Part shown: positions 1-11,089 of the stretch, one piece after another | Layout: the number at the start of each line of letters is the position of its first letter | Position numbering within the stretch: position 1 is the stretch's first letter | Origin: Chalara sp. BL73 | Lineage: Eukaryota; Ascomycota; Leotiomycetes; Helotiales | Direction: 5' to 3' | Assembly: GCA_918026815.1 (NCBI GenBank) | Contig: CAKJVC010000072.1 | Location: 186,001-250,000 of the forward strand | DNA length: 64,000 nucleotides | The notes under the pieces: generated by a model | Database searches by the model: none | Told to the model about the DNA's origin: nothing | What the model saw: the letters and a program-made list of their open reading frames with translations, nothing else | Made by a program: the position numbers and the translations under genes

Positions 1-325
1 CGGCTCATTTGGAATTCGCATTGAGAATGTAATAATGGTGAAAGAAGTGGAAACAGCGCATAAGTTTGGCGATAAACCAGTAAGTAAGGCCCAAGCATCA
101 TGCACCAAAGCAGCCGATAACCTGGGCTTTGAATAGTATCTTGGATTTGAACATGTTACTATGGTGCCTTATTGCCGAAAATTAATTGATGAGTCACTAC
201 TCACCGAGGAGGAAAAAGGTTGGATAAACGACTACCACAAGGACATTTATAACAAAACAAATGGCTATTTTTCGACAAGTTCGATTGCGCTTGCTTGGTT
301 GGAAAGGGAGACACGACCTATTTAA
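1..325 (+). CDS. Xaa-Pro aminopeptidase P, C-terminal part (5' end outside window)
   Basis: Metallopeptidase that removes an N-terminal residue preceding proline. Only the last two exons are present: 1-79, an intron at 80-136 (GTAAGT...TAG) and 137-325 ending in TAA. The translation contains [10 protein letters not shown], then [17 protein letters not shown] and ends [11 protein letters not shown]. These are hallmark C-terminal segments of the cytosolic aminopeptidase P family, which is about 600-650 residues, so most of the protein including the dimetal centre lies upstream of the window. It converges on the FUN14 gene, with about 140 bp between the stops. Identification is confident; the paralogue type is not resolved. 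Confidence 0.9.
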
Positions 326-467
326 TGACTAAATATTTGCCACGGTAATGAAATTGGACATCCGGTACAGCATGAGAGCGTGAATGGTTGTTGGATTACA
401 GACAGAGCGAGGGACGTGGAATATAATATACATGGTTTCGGAGTGGTTTTAGCATTATTAGGACTCT

Positions 468-1026
468 CTAGAACCGCATAAATGCAGCTAAGGTAAAGGT
501 TGATCCAAATGACAATTTGAATGCCGCATTATCGTGAACAGCAGATCTTAGATCTATGCTCGTGATATATCTCTGTAGCCGACTATATGGTATTACATTG
601 ATGCCATAATGTGCGGCCACCTGCGTCACGTTTAGCCACAGTGGAGCCACAATGGACATTTAGCAATTACCTGCACTCCAATCACCAGAAGTCCAAGTAG
701 TAAAGCTAAGGACTTTGAGAACGTGCTCACTGCAAGACCAGCACATAACCCTGAAAGATGTAAGCCTTAAAAACACCCTATCACGAGGATCAACCTTTAC
801 CTATAATCGAACCACTACTGAACTGTCTCACAGCCTTGGGACTCAGCCTCCCCCGCTGCACAACAGGCATCTTCACATTTCCTCGGTAGGAATCTGTAGA
901 TAGGACAGGTGTTGAGTCTAGCCATAGCGGTCGTTGATGGGCTGTATGCAAAGTCGCGAGGGAAAGGCCGAGTCCCAGACCGAGAGTTTGCGGACGGAGC
1001 ATAGGGCGGAGAAGGAAGGATGCCAT
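468..1026 (-). CDS. FUN14-family mitochondrial membrane protein
   Basis: Small protein of the FUN14/FUNDC family, which sits in the outer mitochondrial membrane (mitophagy receptor in animals; role in filamentous fungi little known). Exons 1026-801, 750-671 and 620-468 join in phase to a 152-residue protein; introns are 50 bp each. The N-terminus is a basic, leucine-rich targeting-like segment. The FUN14 core follows: RQFSSGSIIG, LCAGLAVSTFSK, a hydrophobic helix LALLLGLLVIGVQ, then GINVIPYSRLQRY and the closing helix LSFGSTFTLAAFM. A CCAAT motif lies about 110 bp upstream on the coding strand. Seen: complete frame and domain. Inferred: mitochondrial location. Confidence 0.88.
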
Positions 1027-1604
1027 TTTTGTGTTTGAGAAGTGGGTGTTGGGTATGTATGGTGCGGGAATGCGTGTGAGGGCTTGAACTTGTTTGTTTA
1101 CAGAATAGAAAGGGGATAACGGGGTGGGCTTGATTGGTTGGTGACATCATTCCCCTCCCCCGGATTTTTCGGTTGGGGAATGGCTGCCAATCGCTCGCCG
1201 AGGTGAGCCCCTTTTCATTCTATTACGAGGGTTGCTCTGGTTGAATAGAGCCGCGATACTTCGTTGGGTTCGGCGGTACGTGATTTATATTATTCTACAC
1301 GGCCGCCTACCAGCTCTCTGCGGGTAGCTTTGTTATAGGCGGGTTTACAGATTGCTTTCTTACAAGGTGAGGTTATTCAACAAAAAGGATACCAAAAACT
1401 TAACCGTGTTCTTACAATATCAGAGGCATGGGGTATACTTTTCATTGATTCAAGGCAGGTTGTTCGTTATATAGTATGTGGAGATTACCGATCTAGAGGC
1501 TGAGAGCATATTATGCTAACGGCTGATTTACAGAATTATCCATCCATTAGGTACTTCATGTTGAATTATTTTTGGCAATGCTTTTGCGCCTAGATCTCAG
1601 CATT
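1027..1604. other. Intergenic, FUN14 promoter side
   Basis: 578 bp between the FUN14 start and the PDX1 stop (tandem genes). It contains a CCAAT box on the minus strand near 1135 and CT-rich stretches; no gene seen. Confidence 0.6.
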
Positions 1605-2709
1605 CTACCACCCTCTGCCTTGCATCTTGTCCTTTGCGTCCATAGACGATACGTTCAAGCCTACCATCGCCTCACCCAGATCCTCACTCACAGCTGCTAA
1701 AACCTTGGCGTCATTATAATGTGTCACCGCTTGTACAATAGCCTTTGCTCTCTTTGCTGCGTCACCAGACTTGAAGATACCGCTTCCTACAAAGACACCG
1801 TCGCATCCTAACTGCATCATCAAGGCCGCGTCAGCGGGTGTGGCAACTCCTCCTGTTGAAAACGGCATGTTAGTATGAATATTTACGTTTGATCAACTTT
1901 TTGTCCGTTGCATAGATGAGAACATACCAGCAGCAAAGTTAACAACAGGTAGTCTTCCTAGCTTGGCAGTCTCTTTCAGCAGCTCAAATGGTGCTTGGAT
2001 GTCCTTCGCCAGTACTCTCAACTCCTCATCCGACATGCCCTGTGCACGCTTGATTTCAGCGGTCACAGTGCGCATATGCCTGACAGCCTCAATGACGTCT
2101 CCAGTTCCTGCCTCACCTTTTGTCCGGATCATAGCAGCGCCTTCGCTGATGCGGCGAAGGGCCTCTCCAAGATTCCGACATCCGCAGACAAAGGGCACGC
2201 TGAAGTTGTGTTTCTCGACATGGTGTGCGTGGTCGGCGGGAGTGAGAACTTCTGACTCATCTATATAGTCTACGCCAATGGCTTCCAGAATCTATTATCC
2301 ATTTAGATTCTTGCGTGGCCAGTTACGTGGAAGTGGCTTACCTGGCACTCAACAAAATGCCCTATTCTTGCCTTGGCCATAACGGGTATCGTAACTGTCG
2401 CCATGATCTCCCGAATCATCTTTGGGTCCGACATGCGCGAAACTCCTCCTTCCGCACGAATATCTGCTGGTACACGCTCCAAGGCCATGACTGCGACAGC
2501 GCCGGCTTCTTCTGCGATTCTTGCCTGCAAGTCGCATCAGTCAAGGTTCTTTCATTGAAGCCAAAGACGCTGAGTACCTGTTCTGCATTCACAACATCCA
2601 TGATGACGCCTCCCTTCAGCATGCGTGCGAGTCCAGTCTTCACTGTGAAGCTGGACTCGGTGCCGCCATTCTGCCCTGATCCGTTGGTGTTGGGGAGTTC
2701 TGTGGCCAT
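1605..2709 (-). CDS. PDX1: Pyridoxal 5'-phosphate synthase, PdxS/SNZ/PDX1 subunit
   Basis: Lyase subunit that condenses ribose 5-phosphate, glyceraldehyde 3-phosphate and ammonia into PLP (vitamin B6); ammonia comes from the PdxT/SNO partner, which is not in this window. Exons 2709-2578, 2524-2342, 2291-1928 and 1852-1605 give 308 residues, the normal length. Visible signatures are [16 protein letters not shown] (strand carrying the first catalytic Lys region), [22 protein letters not shown], the [10 protein letters not shown] loop and [11 protein letters not shown]. All introns are short GT-AG. Cytosolic. No frame damage. Very secure call. Confidence 0.97.
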
Positions 2710-4148
2710 TCTGCTTGTGATGTTGGTGATTAACTACGGCAATCTGGGCAATGATCTATCTGAGAAGGGTATCTGGCAGTAAAATCGTCGAGAGATGATT
2801 TCAACGGAGATAGGAAAGATTTGCGCGGGATGACTCTTTCTCCCAGAAAAAAGAATGTCCCCTAGAACAAGCCAAGAAGATTCTCCCACCAGCGAGTTTT
2901 AAGGTTAAGGGGTCTTTCCGAACGATCAATCAGGTGTCTAGCGGGGTAAACTACCAGGAAATGTACTTGCAAAGTAGCCAATAGGTGTTCGCATCTTAGG
3001 AAAGGAACCGGTGTAAAAGAGGCAAGTCAACTCCGAGAATTTGCAATGCAAGGACCTAGATTTTTGTCGCCCTTTTGCAGACATGCACTTGGTTGAAAGA
3101 AGGAGGTCCATCCGTTTGCAGCCGATTCTACCCCTCCATGAACATTACCCCCCCTCCCGCCGACCTCGGTGGTTTGCCCAGTGGGAATATTCCGATAGAA
3201 TATCCCCCGCACCGTTTAGTACTACGTATACACCGGCACGCCTCCCTTCACAATCACCTATCTCTTTCTCCCTCTTCAGCCTCTGACAATGATATATATG
3301 TATATGTGCATGCATATCCGAAACTCGAAAATCAAAGTCCTCAATCTAGTTTACGCACCTCGTCGGTGTCATCCTCTGGGTTCATTCTCATCTCCATGGT
3401 AAAAACCATGGCAGCTTTTCAAATTTTAGAGACTTTGAGGTAGATCTCGAAGAGGCGGGATTCTAAGTGAGCGTTCTAGAGTCCTGCTGTGAATGGGCGG
3501 CAGTACTGAAGCTAAGTTCAAAAACGTAGCCCTAGGCGTTGTGCAAGCTACAGTTTATGAAAGAGACCAAGAGTCCATTGACTTCCACTTCAAAGACCTG
3601 CACTTTTTTTTGGTGTTTTTTTTCTTCTTTTTGCATCCGAAAGGAGACGTTGGACAAGTAAAGATTGCTTTAGTTGATATGCCTCTACTTTTGGGCGAGG
3701 AATACTTAGGAGCCCTTGGGAATATTTTATAATGGGTCCATTGATACCGTACAGTACGGTAGATCACATAGAATGTATTTGTGCTTTGTTGTGTCAAAGC
3801 TTATAGCGTTCTGATATCTAATTTCAGCCTCAGGGGGTTCCCCAGGCTTGATCATAGATCCAGAACAGGACCCGCCATATACGTCCATCTGGTGCCAGGA
3901 CCTGCTCAGAACATAAGGCTTGTTGACATTCTTTCATCCTTTATGTCGGTTTGAAGCAGATTTTAACATTCACTAGAAATCTGAGATAAGCCACCTGGAC
4001 GCTAGGGGCTCAACAGCAAACAACTATTCTATTCCTTCATATACTGAAACAGAAGCACACATTGATATCTGTTGTCGCGATCTATTAGGAATATACAGCT
4101 ATCATTGTATCTGAAAGCCTATTGCATGGGATCTAGCCATCACCGACA
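2710..4148. other. Intergenic between divergent PDX1 and RNase H genes
   Basis: 1.4 kb without a recognisable gene. It holds two T-runs around 3604-3636 and CT-rich tracts around 3240-3290 that would serve the divergent promoters. Short open frames here show no family resemblance. Confidence 0.5.
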
Positions 4149-4738
4149 ATGGTATACAGAGCGGAGATATATGTCGACGGCGGATGCAGAAATAATGGAC
4201 ATTCCAATGCCATCGGCGCTGCAGCTTGCGTTTTTGAGCTCAGATGGGGAAGAAGTGTAGGTCTCTATTTCTTAGAAAATATTCCTGTCCCGTGAGATCC
4301 ATTGACAAGATAGCTCTATAGAAGGGTTGGACAAGACGTCTACCAGCGTATCCGAGAGCAACAAATCAGCGGGCAGAGATAACAGCAATCATCATGGCTC
4401 TCGAGCAAGCGCAGGAGACCTGGCGCGGTCTCGATAGAAACCCACGGCTGAAAGTCAGGATACATTCGGATTCTAGATACGCGATTGGATGCATGACGGA
4501 GTGGATCTACAAGTGGAAGTCTAATGGTTGGAGGAACGCTGCTGGCAGGGAGGTTGCGAATAAAGACCTTATCGAGGAAGCTGATGAGCTTGATACTCAA
4601 TTGCGCGACCTGGGAGACGTTGAGTACATATGGGTTCCACGAGACGAAAATCAGGTGGCTGATATGTATTGCAATAAGGAGTTGGATAAGATGGAGGCGG
4701 AAGGCTACCTTTGGGATAACTGCCCTTGGGATGACTAG
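4149..4738 (+). CDS. Ribonuclease H type 1 (single-domain)
   Basis: Degrades the RNA strand of RNA:DNA hybrids. Exons 4149-4256 and 4322-4738 join in phase 0 through a GTAGGT...TAG intron and give 174 residues. The four catalytic carboxylates of the RNase H fold are visible in order: Asp in YVDGGCRNNG, Glu in QRAEITAI, Asp in HSDSRYA and Asp in NQVADMYCNK. The protein is essentially only the catalytic domain: no hybrid-binding N-terminal domain, no reverse transcriptase next to it, so it is a cellular gene rather than a retroelement fragment. An alternative donor 3 bp away would change one or two residues at the junction. Confidence 0.85.
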
Positions 4739-5051
4739 ATTTCACACGGGAGGATAGAGGTTGGCGCTTTAAGAAAGTGGCCTACAAACGGGAGTGGTGC
4801 TAAGATTGGAGTGACCAATACGCTCTGGTCGTTGGATAAATGCTGATCTGCTCGGTGTCACACAACTTCCGGTGAGCCTTGCAGCATTCTGGTCAGATAA
4901 GTTAAGGTTGTGCATGTGGATGAAGACTTCTTGCAGCAAGATGTTTTGAATGTGTAACTGAGCTGAGAGTCCCATCATGCATTTAGTTTAACTCTGTGAA
5001 TAGAGCGGGATGTCCTCTTCAAGTTGTAGTTAGGAGGATAGCGAATCTGGT
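4739..5051. other. Convergent intergenic spacer
   Basis: 313 bp between the stops of the RNase H and MMM1 genes; 3' UTR-type sequence, nothing else seen. Confidence 0.6.
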
Positions 5052-6327
5052 TTAACCATATGGCATACTTCCAGGCATCGTATAGCTAACATCGCTCTCC
5101 CCTCTCGCTCGCCTCCTCCACCTTAGCCCCTCGTCTTCTATTCTTTGATTTTCTGCCCTGGCTCTCGTCTCTGCCTCAACCTCCCTTCTAGCCTCTTCTC
5201 TCAGATCTCTCTCAATCTCCTTGCCTTTCGCCCTGCTGATACTCGCCGGTTCAGAGCCAGCTTCCTCACCGCCTCTAGTATTCTTCTTCCTCGGCCAAAG
5301 GCTCGGTAGCTCAATTTGTTGGAACCGTGGCTCAACAGCCCTATCATCAAACCAAGTATGCAGCCTTGCCTCTACCAGCTGCGCAATCTTGGGTACATCT
5401 TGCAGTCTCGATCTACTACCGACCAAGCTCCTGATCGACAAATCAAGCCTGTAATCGTCCAGAAAGCTAAATGCCAAAGTCGTCGGGCTCAGTTGGCTTC
5501 CAGGTATGAATGATATGGATAGTGTACCGCTGAATCTAACCACCGATACGGCCAATGCAACTGGTAGGATGGCAACCAGCGGCTTTGGGTAATTCAGCAA
5601 GAGCTTCGTCTCTAATGCCAATGTAATGAAGTCGCTCAGATCCACATCCATGCGTGCCTGTAACCTGCCATGTTCCCTCCCAGCGCCTCCCTCCTCCGAC
5701 CTACTGCCAAAGCTGAACCCATCCTCGTCCACTGGTATAACCCTACAATTGCTGAATATTGGGAAATCCTCTCCTAGACTTAACTCCGTGACCTTAATCT
5801 CATCCAAGAAATCTGGGCGACTCGTCCCATTTAGCGCCTTCGTTAAACTCGTAAGAATCGCACCATCATGCTGGGCATCACTCCTGAATTGTGCGATCGT
5901 CTGTGCGATCAGAACATTGAACCAGTCCAAACTCTCTGGTTGGTGGCTGTCCACATTATAGTATGTTTTGCTGAGGATCGTCTTGGTCGTGAGAGGGGGA
6001 GGGTTGCGGAGGACGGAGGAACGCTTTCTAGAGAGGGATTGTGTTGGGTGACGGGGCGTGGAGGAGCGGACGGTGATGAGGGAGCGTTTGTGTGCGAGCG
6101 TTCGTGAACGTCGCTCTGTGGCACGCAAGGCGGCTGTCACATCTGGGGAGGGAGGGTCACCGAAGATGAAGAATTTGATGAAGGCGCCAATGAGGATTAC
6201 GATGGAGAGTTGCCCAAGGAGGAGACCTTGCGTGAAAGAGAGGCTAGAAGGATAAGTATGTGGGATGGGATTTGGGATGCGGGGCTTACGAGGACTCGGA
6301 TTTTACAGGTATATCGGTGGACGGCAT
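5052..6327 (-). CDS. MMM1: Maintenance of mitochondrial morphology protein 1 (ERMES, SMP domain)
   Basis: ER-anchored subunit of the ERMES complex that tethers ER to mitochondria and moves phospholipids with Mdm12/Mdm34. Exon 1 (6327-6290) encodes only about 12 residues, then a 46-bp intron, then one long exon 6243-5052; total 409 residues. The conserved luminal/TM segment reads [19 protein letters not shown] followed by [11 protein letters not shown]. The lipid-binding SMP domain runs from about residue 115 ([14 protein letters not shown]) to about 320 ([14 protein letters not shown]). The C-terminus is charged, with an RE/RA-rich coiled region. The short first exon is easily missed: without it the TM anchor would be lost. 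Strong call. Confidence 0.95.
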
Positions 6328-7453
6328 TATGAAGACAAAGATATGCTATCGTATGAGCATTGTAGAAATTGAACAGGTGGCTTGTGATACATTGAGTAGG
6401 ATCAGTTCATAATGAATCAAAAAGTTTCGAGATTTCACCGACATAGCGCGATCTTGAACGTCATAGCATCCGAGGTTTTTTATTGACTTCTCCAATTTAC
6501 AGAGCAGTTTTAAGGCACCATCCACAATTGGAAACAAAGCGTCGTTAATTATAGCAAGCAACGAATGCAGGTACATGGAAAGGAGTTTTCTTCTTCAAGC
6601 CATACCGTAGAGCTATGGTCTCAATGAAAAAAGAAGGCATGCAAGAGCATGAATGCAATCAAAAATTCCCCCGATGAAGACCCCGAAGGATATTCAACAG
6701 TTCTCGACGCCCCGATGTGCAATGGAGGTCTCGCACCGCCAGCCCGTAATTCTTGATCTACGGAACTGTCAAGAAGGTAAGTATGAAGAAGAAAAGAAAT
6801 CCACCGAAGTGGAAGCTATTCATTTATAGTCCTTGAAGGCGCACAGGCCATGCGCTAGCGCGAAAACTGAGCTAGCTTGATTGGGATAATTCAGATGGTG
6901 CCTGGCCAACTGGGCGAGACCGAACTTGGAAGGCTGAAGGAAATAGTTTCCTATGAAACTATTTCCTAAAGCCACAATGTCAATATATAACATCAGAATC
7001 ACACATAAACTCTTAAGGCCTTATTCCGATATGCCACTTTCAGTTCTTGGGTCACAGCTGGCTCAAGCACGCTCCAATAGATCAACTAGATTAAGTAGAT
7101 ATACTCGGAACATGCCAAATATGTTTTTCGTAGTCTAGATTCAATTATTCGTAGCCCATCATGCGAGCCCCTCCATACGCCATGAAGTAATGATGCCCAA
7201 GTTTATCCGGCATGCTTTCATCCGGCATTCGTCAGAATCTGAAAACCCCCCTGCTAAACCACTGCACATGCACATCGGGACAAAAGAAATACACAATATA
7301 ATACATGAATAGAGACCATCAAAATGCGATGGGTTGCCTGCGCGCTGCATTATTCGAAGGTCTTTCTAAATATTGGAAGCCCCGTTAAGGTCGAATCGGG
7401 AGCACCGTGAGTTGTGCTGACGAAGGAAAAGCGCCCAGCTAAGCTGGACTGTA
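6328..7453. other. Intergenic between MMM1 and VRG4
   Basis: 1.1 kb without a recognised gene. It contains a perfect 13-bp-arm hairpin at 6938-6967 (listed separately) and AT-rich stretches. Confidence 0.5.
6938..6967. repeat. Perfect inverted repeat, 13-bp arms, 4-bp loop
   Basis: Arms 6938-6950 (AGGAAATAGTTTC) and 6955-6967 (GAAACTATTTCCT) are exact reverse complements around CTAT. It lies about 490 bp beyond the VRG4 stop in intergenic DNA. It could form a hairpin in a transcript or be a dyad protein site; no T-tract follows it. Confidence 0.85.
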
Positions 7454-8796
7454 TTATGATCTTGAAGCATCTCGACTGCTCTGCGAGCTTGCACTCATGA
7501 CAGGTTGGTGGGTTGGTAATGTGGCCTTGCTCTGGTTGTTTTGCTGCACCTTCGCCCATGCATATACGAGCCCACTGATGAAGCCAATTATGATGGCTGA
7601 CACACTGCCAAAAGTAACTGGTGCCGCAAAGAAGACGAGACCGCTGACTGCAATAGGGAGCTTGTTCAAAGCCCCAACCATAGAGTATGTAGTAGATGAT
7701 GTAACCCGAATGCACCATGCAGAGCAGTAAGAGATAAAGATCGTGCCTAATCCTGAGTAGATGAATCCAACCACAAGACTCTTTCTGGCCTCAACGGGGA
7801 AATTCTTCAGGAGATTCGAGTGACTCCAGTCTTCGAAGCAGAAAGAGCACACGAAAAGGACAGGAATCGTTAACAAGTTGTTATAGAACATAGCTGTAAA
7901 AGGTTAGTATTTTGTCATTAATATGCATGTTGCAAACATACTATCCCAGTCCTTGAAATTCATTTTCTTGATAACCTTACGCATCGAAAGAATGTATGTA
8001 GCGGTACAGAAGACGTTCATTCCCATCCACGCGTAGCCAGCATTGAGTGTTGAAAGAGCCGCAGCAGCGTCAACGGACTGGTTCTCGGTACCCCCATATA
8101 GAGCGTGCTGGATATCAGCCCAAGCAGCGACCACAGAGCTGAGGACCATCAATCCGAAAGAGAAAAGGGCGGAGGGGGTAACGCTTCCGCCAAACCACAA
8201 CACCTCACCGTATGCAATAACAATGATTGTCAAGTTTTTGAATATCGTGTATACAGGGACGGAAAGGAACTGCAGGGCCTTGATGCTAGTATAAATCATT
8301 CCGACAAGGAGGAGTGAAATTGGAAACCCTAACGCGCATCAGCCATATCCCATCTCTCCGGACGCATGAACCTTACAATTTTTTGCCTTTTTGGAGTCAA
8401 AAGCAGCCAGATTAGTTATCATACCGGCTTGCTTGCAGAGTAGAATAGCAATAATGCAGACGACAGACTAGTAAACAGTCAATTAGCCTTTCGTTGATTT
8501 TTACCCCTAGGTGTAATTACCTGAACTGCGAGATAGAAGAAGTTGAGATTCCAGTTGGGACCAGACACACAAAACTTATTTGTGACAGTCATAGATATCG
8601 ATGCCAAACAGTACGCCAGGATCGCAAGGGAAGGATTATTTGTGATATTCGAAGGCACAGATAATCCAGCCTTGTTAGCTGAACGAGGAGATCGGGGTAC
8701 TGTGAAAGGCACCTGAGATGAGGGCGGGGCATTGAATGCTCGCAGATCTTGCTCGGGCATCTTGATGGTGTAATCTTCATTCTTTTTGTCATCCAT
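7454..8796 (-). CDS. VRG4: GDP-mannose transporter (VRG4 family)
   Basis: Golgi antiporter that imports GDP-mannose for mannosylation of proteins and sphingolipids. Exons 8796-8521, 8467-8377, 8328-7942 and 7893-7454 join to 397 residues. About ten hydrophobic helices are visible, with the substrate-binding GALNK motif in the next-to-last helix pair and FYNNLL/IYSGLG segments conserved in the family. The start at [15 protein letters not shown] fits the family's charged cytosolic N-tail; an in-frame ATG 108 bp upstream is less likely. The window also holds an inositol-phosphoceramide mannosyltransferase, which depends on GDP-mannose. Confidence 0.94.
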
Positions 8797-9454
8797 GGTT
8801 GCTGTCCTTGCGATGTTGCCAGAGTGAAGCTCAAAAGGGTGGACGCGCAAGTGTCCTGATGCCGGGGGTTCTGCAATTCTGGTTCCTGAGAACGATTTCG
8901 GCAACAGACCTTTAACAGAAGTGCGGTATCCCTAGACAAGTGAACAAGAGGCGATGATGGTGGTGTCCTTGAGGTTCGTGCTGTTAACTACGAATGAAAC
9001 TTGAAGCAAGACCTGCAATGGAATTGAAGTTCAAGTTTGGGAAATAATTTGGCTTGCCCCGTAATCTAGAAGCGATACCTATTTTGGGTGAGAGCGACAG
9101 GGATTGCAACCAACACGAGATTCGCTTCACATGCGGTTACTTCAACTCAGTCTATGAGCAATATTTGTACCACTCATTATTGTAGGTGAGTTCTTGAAGA
9201 AAGATAAAAATATGCGGCCCGAAGGCTACCTTAGTACAGACCATCTATATAGCCATTTTTCTGGCTTAAATATGCTACCTTTTGCAGTTAAATTCTGATT
9301 CACGATGTATGATTAGACAATTTCGGGTGTTTTTATCGTTCCCTGTAAGGTTTTGAGATCACACCAAAACACGTCCAACTTCCATTCAAAGAACTGCCGA
9401 GTGCGCCTTCCTCAAGATATTCATTTCAATCCCAAACGTCCACAAGAAGATATC
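8797..9454. other. Bidirectional promoter region VRG4 / phosducin-like
   Basis: 658 bp between divergent starts; AT-rich, no gene or repeat seen. Confidence 0.6.
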
Positions 9455-10121
9455 ATGGCCAATCTTGACTCTCACGTAGCATCTATACTTGATACGTCTC
9501 ATTCTGACGATGAAGATGCCTTGATCGCTTCATTGGAAGATTCTCCTGCCATGGATGCTTTCCGGGAACAGAGAATCCAGCAGCTACATGAAGAACTCTC
9601 ACGTGCAAAATCTCAAAAGAATCAAGGCTTTGGGAACTACACAGAGATCAAAGAAGAGAAGGCTCTCATGGAACTAACCACTGAGGTTAAATATGCTGTG
9701 GTGCATTTTGCCAAGGATGATTTTGCTAGATGTGGAACTATGGATGTCCATTTGGAGGTGAGAACCTCAATGAAGTTGAGAGAAATGTGGCTGACTCTGA
9801 TAGAGCTTAGCGAAGAAGCATTTTGACACGAGATTTCTCAAGATGAATGTTGATAATGCTCCATTTCTTGTCACAAAGCTCAAGGTTCAGGTACTGCCTT
9901 GTGTTATCGCTTTTGTGAATGGTGTGAGCGTTGACCGAATCATTGGATTTGAAGGTCTAGGCTATACACAAGACACCTTCACAACACAGGATTTGGAGGC
10001 GAGACTTCTGAGTTCCGGAGTAGTTCAAAGAGCGAAAGCTATTGATGATGCAGGGGCTCCGTTTGGTGTGAAAAAGGCGAATCAAGAAGAGAGCGGCGAG
10101 GATGATGATGACTGGGACTGA
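9455..10121 (+). CDS. Phosducin-like / thioredoxin-fold protein (Plp1/TXNDC9 type)
   Basis: Co-chaperone-like protein that in yeast (Plp1) assists beta-tubulin/CCT folding. Exons 9455-9757 and 9804-10121 (intron GTGAGA...TAG) give 206 residues. The N-terminus is an acidic helical region (DDEDALIASLED), followed by a thioredoxin-like domain: VVHFAKDDFARC, then HLE and KKHFDTRFLKMNVDNAPF, VLPCVIAFVNG and FEGLG. The Trp-Cys-x-x-Cys redox motif is absent (CGTM instead), as expected for this family. The tail is GEDDDDWD. Start chosen at MANLDSH because the upstream in-frame ATG has non-conserved sequence. Confidence 0.88.
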
Positions 10122-10267
10122 AGCTTGTTGGGAACAGAAGCTATGAGGCCATAAAATATTCCAATAGAGACCAGACCGAGAATGACTGTGATCATCTCAG
10201 CTCGATATACATTGAGAGCTTTGGCACGCGGCTTGGCACAGGAGCTATACAACACGACTAAGAGCAA
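10082..10267 (-). CDS. Possible small membrane protein (uncertain)
   Basis: A minus-strand frame overlapping the 3' end of the phosducin-like gene by 40 bp encodes a plausible transmembrane helix (ITVILGLVSIGIFYGLIA) preceded by a basic segment. There is no in-frame ATG; an acceptor (TATAG) near 10280 suggests an upstream exon, but I could not join one in phase. The Ser-rich tail is just the complement of the acidic tail on the other strand. It may be a real tail-anchored small protein or chance. Confidence 0.22.
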   Translation of the reverse strand: MLLVVLYSSCAKPRAKALNVYRAEMITVILGLVSIGIFYGLIASVPNKLQSQSSSSSPLSS

Positions 10268-10514
10268 AAAAAGTACCGCCTATACTGCCGGCCATATGAT
10301 GCTCATATCGCAGCATTTATCTCTTGGTTAGAGTACGTATACACAGGAACTTACGGTTGAGCCTCAGCTCCTTATGCCAAACAAAGAAATGCTTGGCAGA
10401 CCAGGCAACAATGCAGCACTACGCCACCACAATTCTTATCTTTGCAATCTACATTGATCTTTGGTGCACCTATCTGTTCAAATTAGCACAGTTTCAAGAT
10501 CATAAGACTACCCA
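10122..10514. other. Spacer downstream of phosducin-like gene
   Basis: About 390 bp; only the uncertain small membrane frame on the minus strand and AT-rich DNA. Confidence 0.4.
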
Positions 10515-10599
10515 GCCGCTTTAGTGTAGTGGTATCACACCGGTTTCCTTCGGGAGGAATCTTTTCACCGGAAACATAGGTTCGATTCCTATAAGTGGA
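10515..10599 (+). tRNA. tRNA-like gene, Glu/Gly-type body with enlarged anticodon arm; possibly intron-containing or pseudogene
   Basis: The A box TAGTGTAGTGGT and the B box GGTTCGATTCC are both intact and correctly spaced for a tRNA with an insertion. The T arm is perfect (ATAGG / CCTAT around TTCGATT) and the D arm GTGT/ACAC pairs. The acceptor stem pairs at 6 of 7 positions (first pair G-A mismatched, one G-T). The anticodon arm contains extra sequence that itself folds (TTCC...GGAA around a TTCGGGA loop). Placing an intron gives no clean seven-base loop, so the anticodon is not assigned; the 3' half (TTTTCACCGG) resembles tRNA-Glu(UUC). Confidence 0.5.
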
Positions 10600-11089
10600 C
10601 ATCAGTTACAGTCTTCCAGCGAATTTCTTTTGCGTTGCTCTCTCCCATTCTCTTATGAGCAAGCATGTGAGCTATTGAATTTTTTTCCCCTATCAAGTCC
10701 ACACTGTTTTTAACTTAACTTTCTTTTTTTCTGTTACCATTATATACTATGTCAGACCTTTGAAACTCTGGTATCTCTATAGTCGCTTCACTAAGTATTT
10801 CTCCCTACCGAGGAGCAACCACAACTAGACAGAGACTAATTTGATTCCTTAAAACCTTCAACCATTGAGGAATATTCTATACATAATGCCTTGCAGCATG
10901 GAGTAAATAAAGCAAGAGCTTTTTTTATATTAGTAGTACCATTCACGAGACGTCACTTTATTTTGGAACTGCATATGTAGACAATGGCTCTTCTAAGTTC
11001 ATTATATTTACCTATCAGAAGCACAGCTCTATGAATGCAAATTTAATACAGGCTATCATGCATCGTCGGACTACCCTTCCTCTCAAGAA
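10600..11089. other. AT-rich intergenic
   Basis: 490 bp with several T-runs (10680-10735) that could end RNA polymerase III transcription of the tRNA-like gene; no gene seen. Confidence 0.5.

Noticed and set aside
3075..3443. 122-codon plus-strand frame between PDX1 and RNase H
   Set aside because: Low-complexity Ser/Pro/His-rich translation from CT-rich promoter DNA; no conserved features.
4149..4738. RNase H as a retrotransposon fragment
   Set aside because: Complete single-domain gene with its own start and intron, no reverse transcriptase or integrase nearby.
5221..6107. Several plus-strand frames over 5221-6107
   Set aside because: They are antisense to the MMM1 coding exon, which carries the conserved SMP domain.
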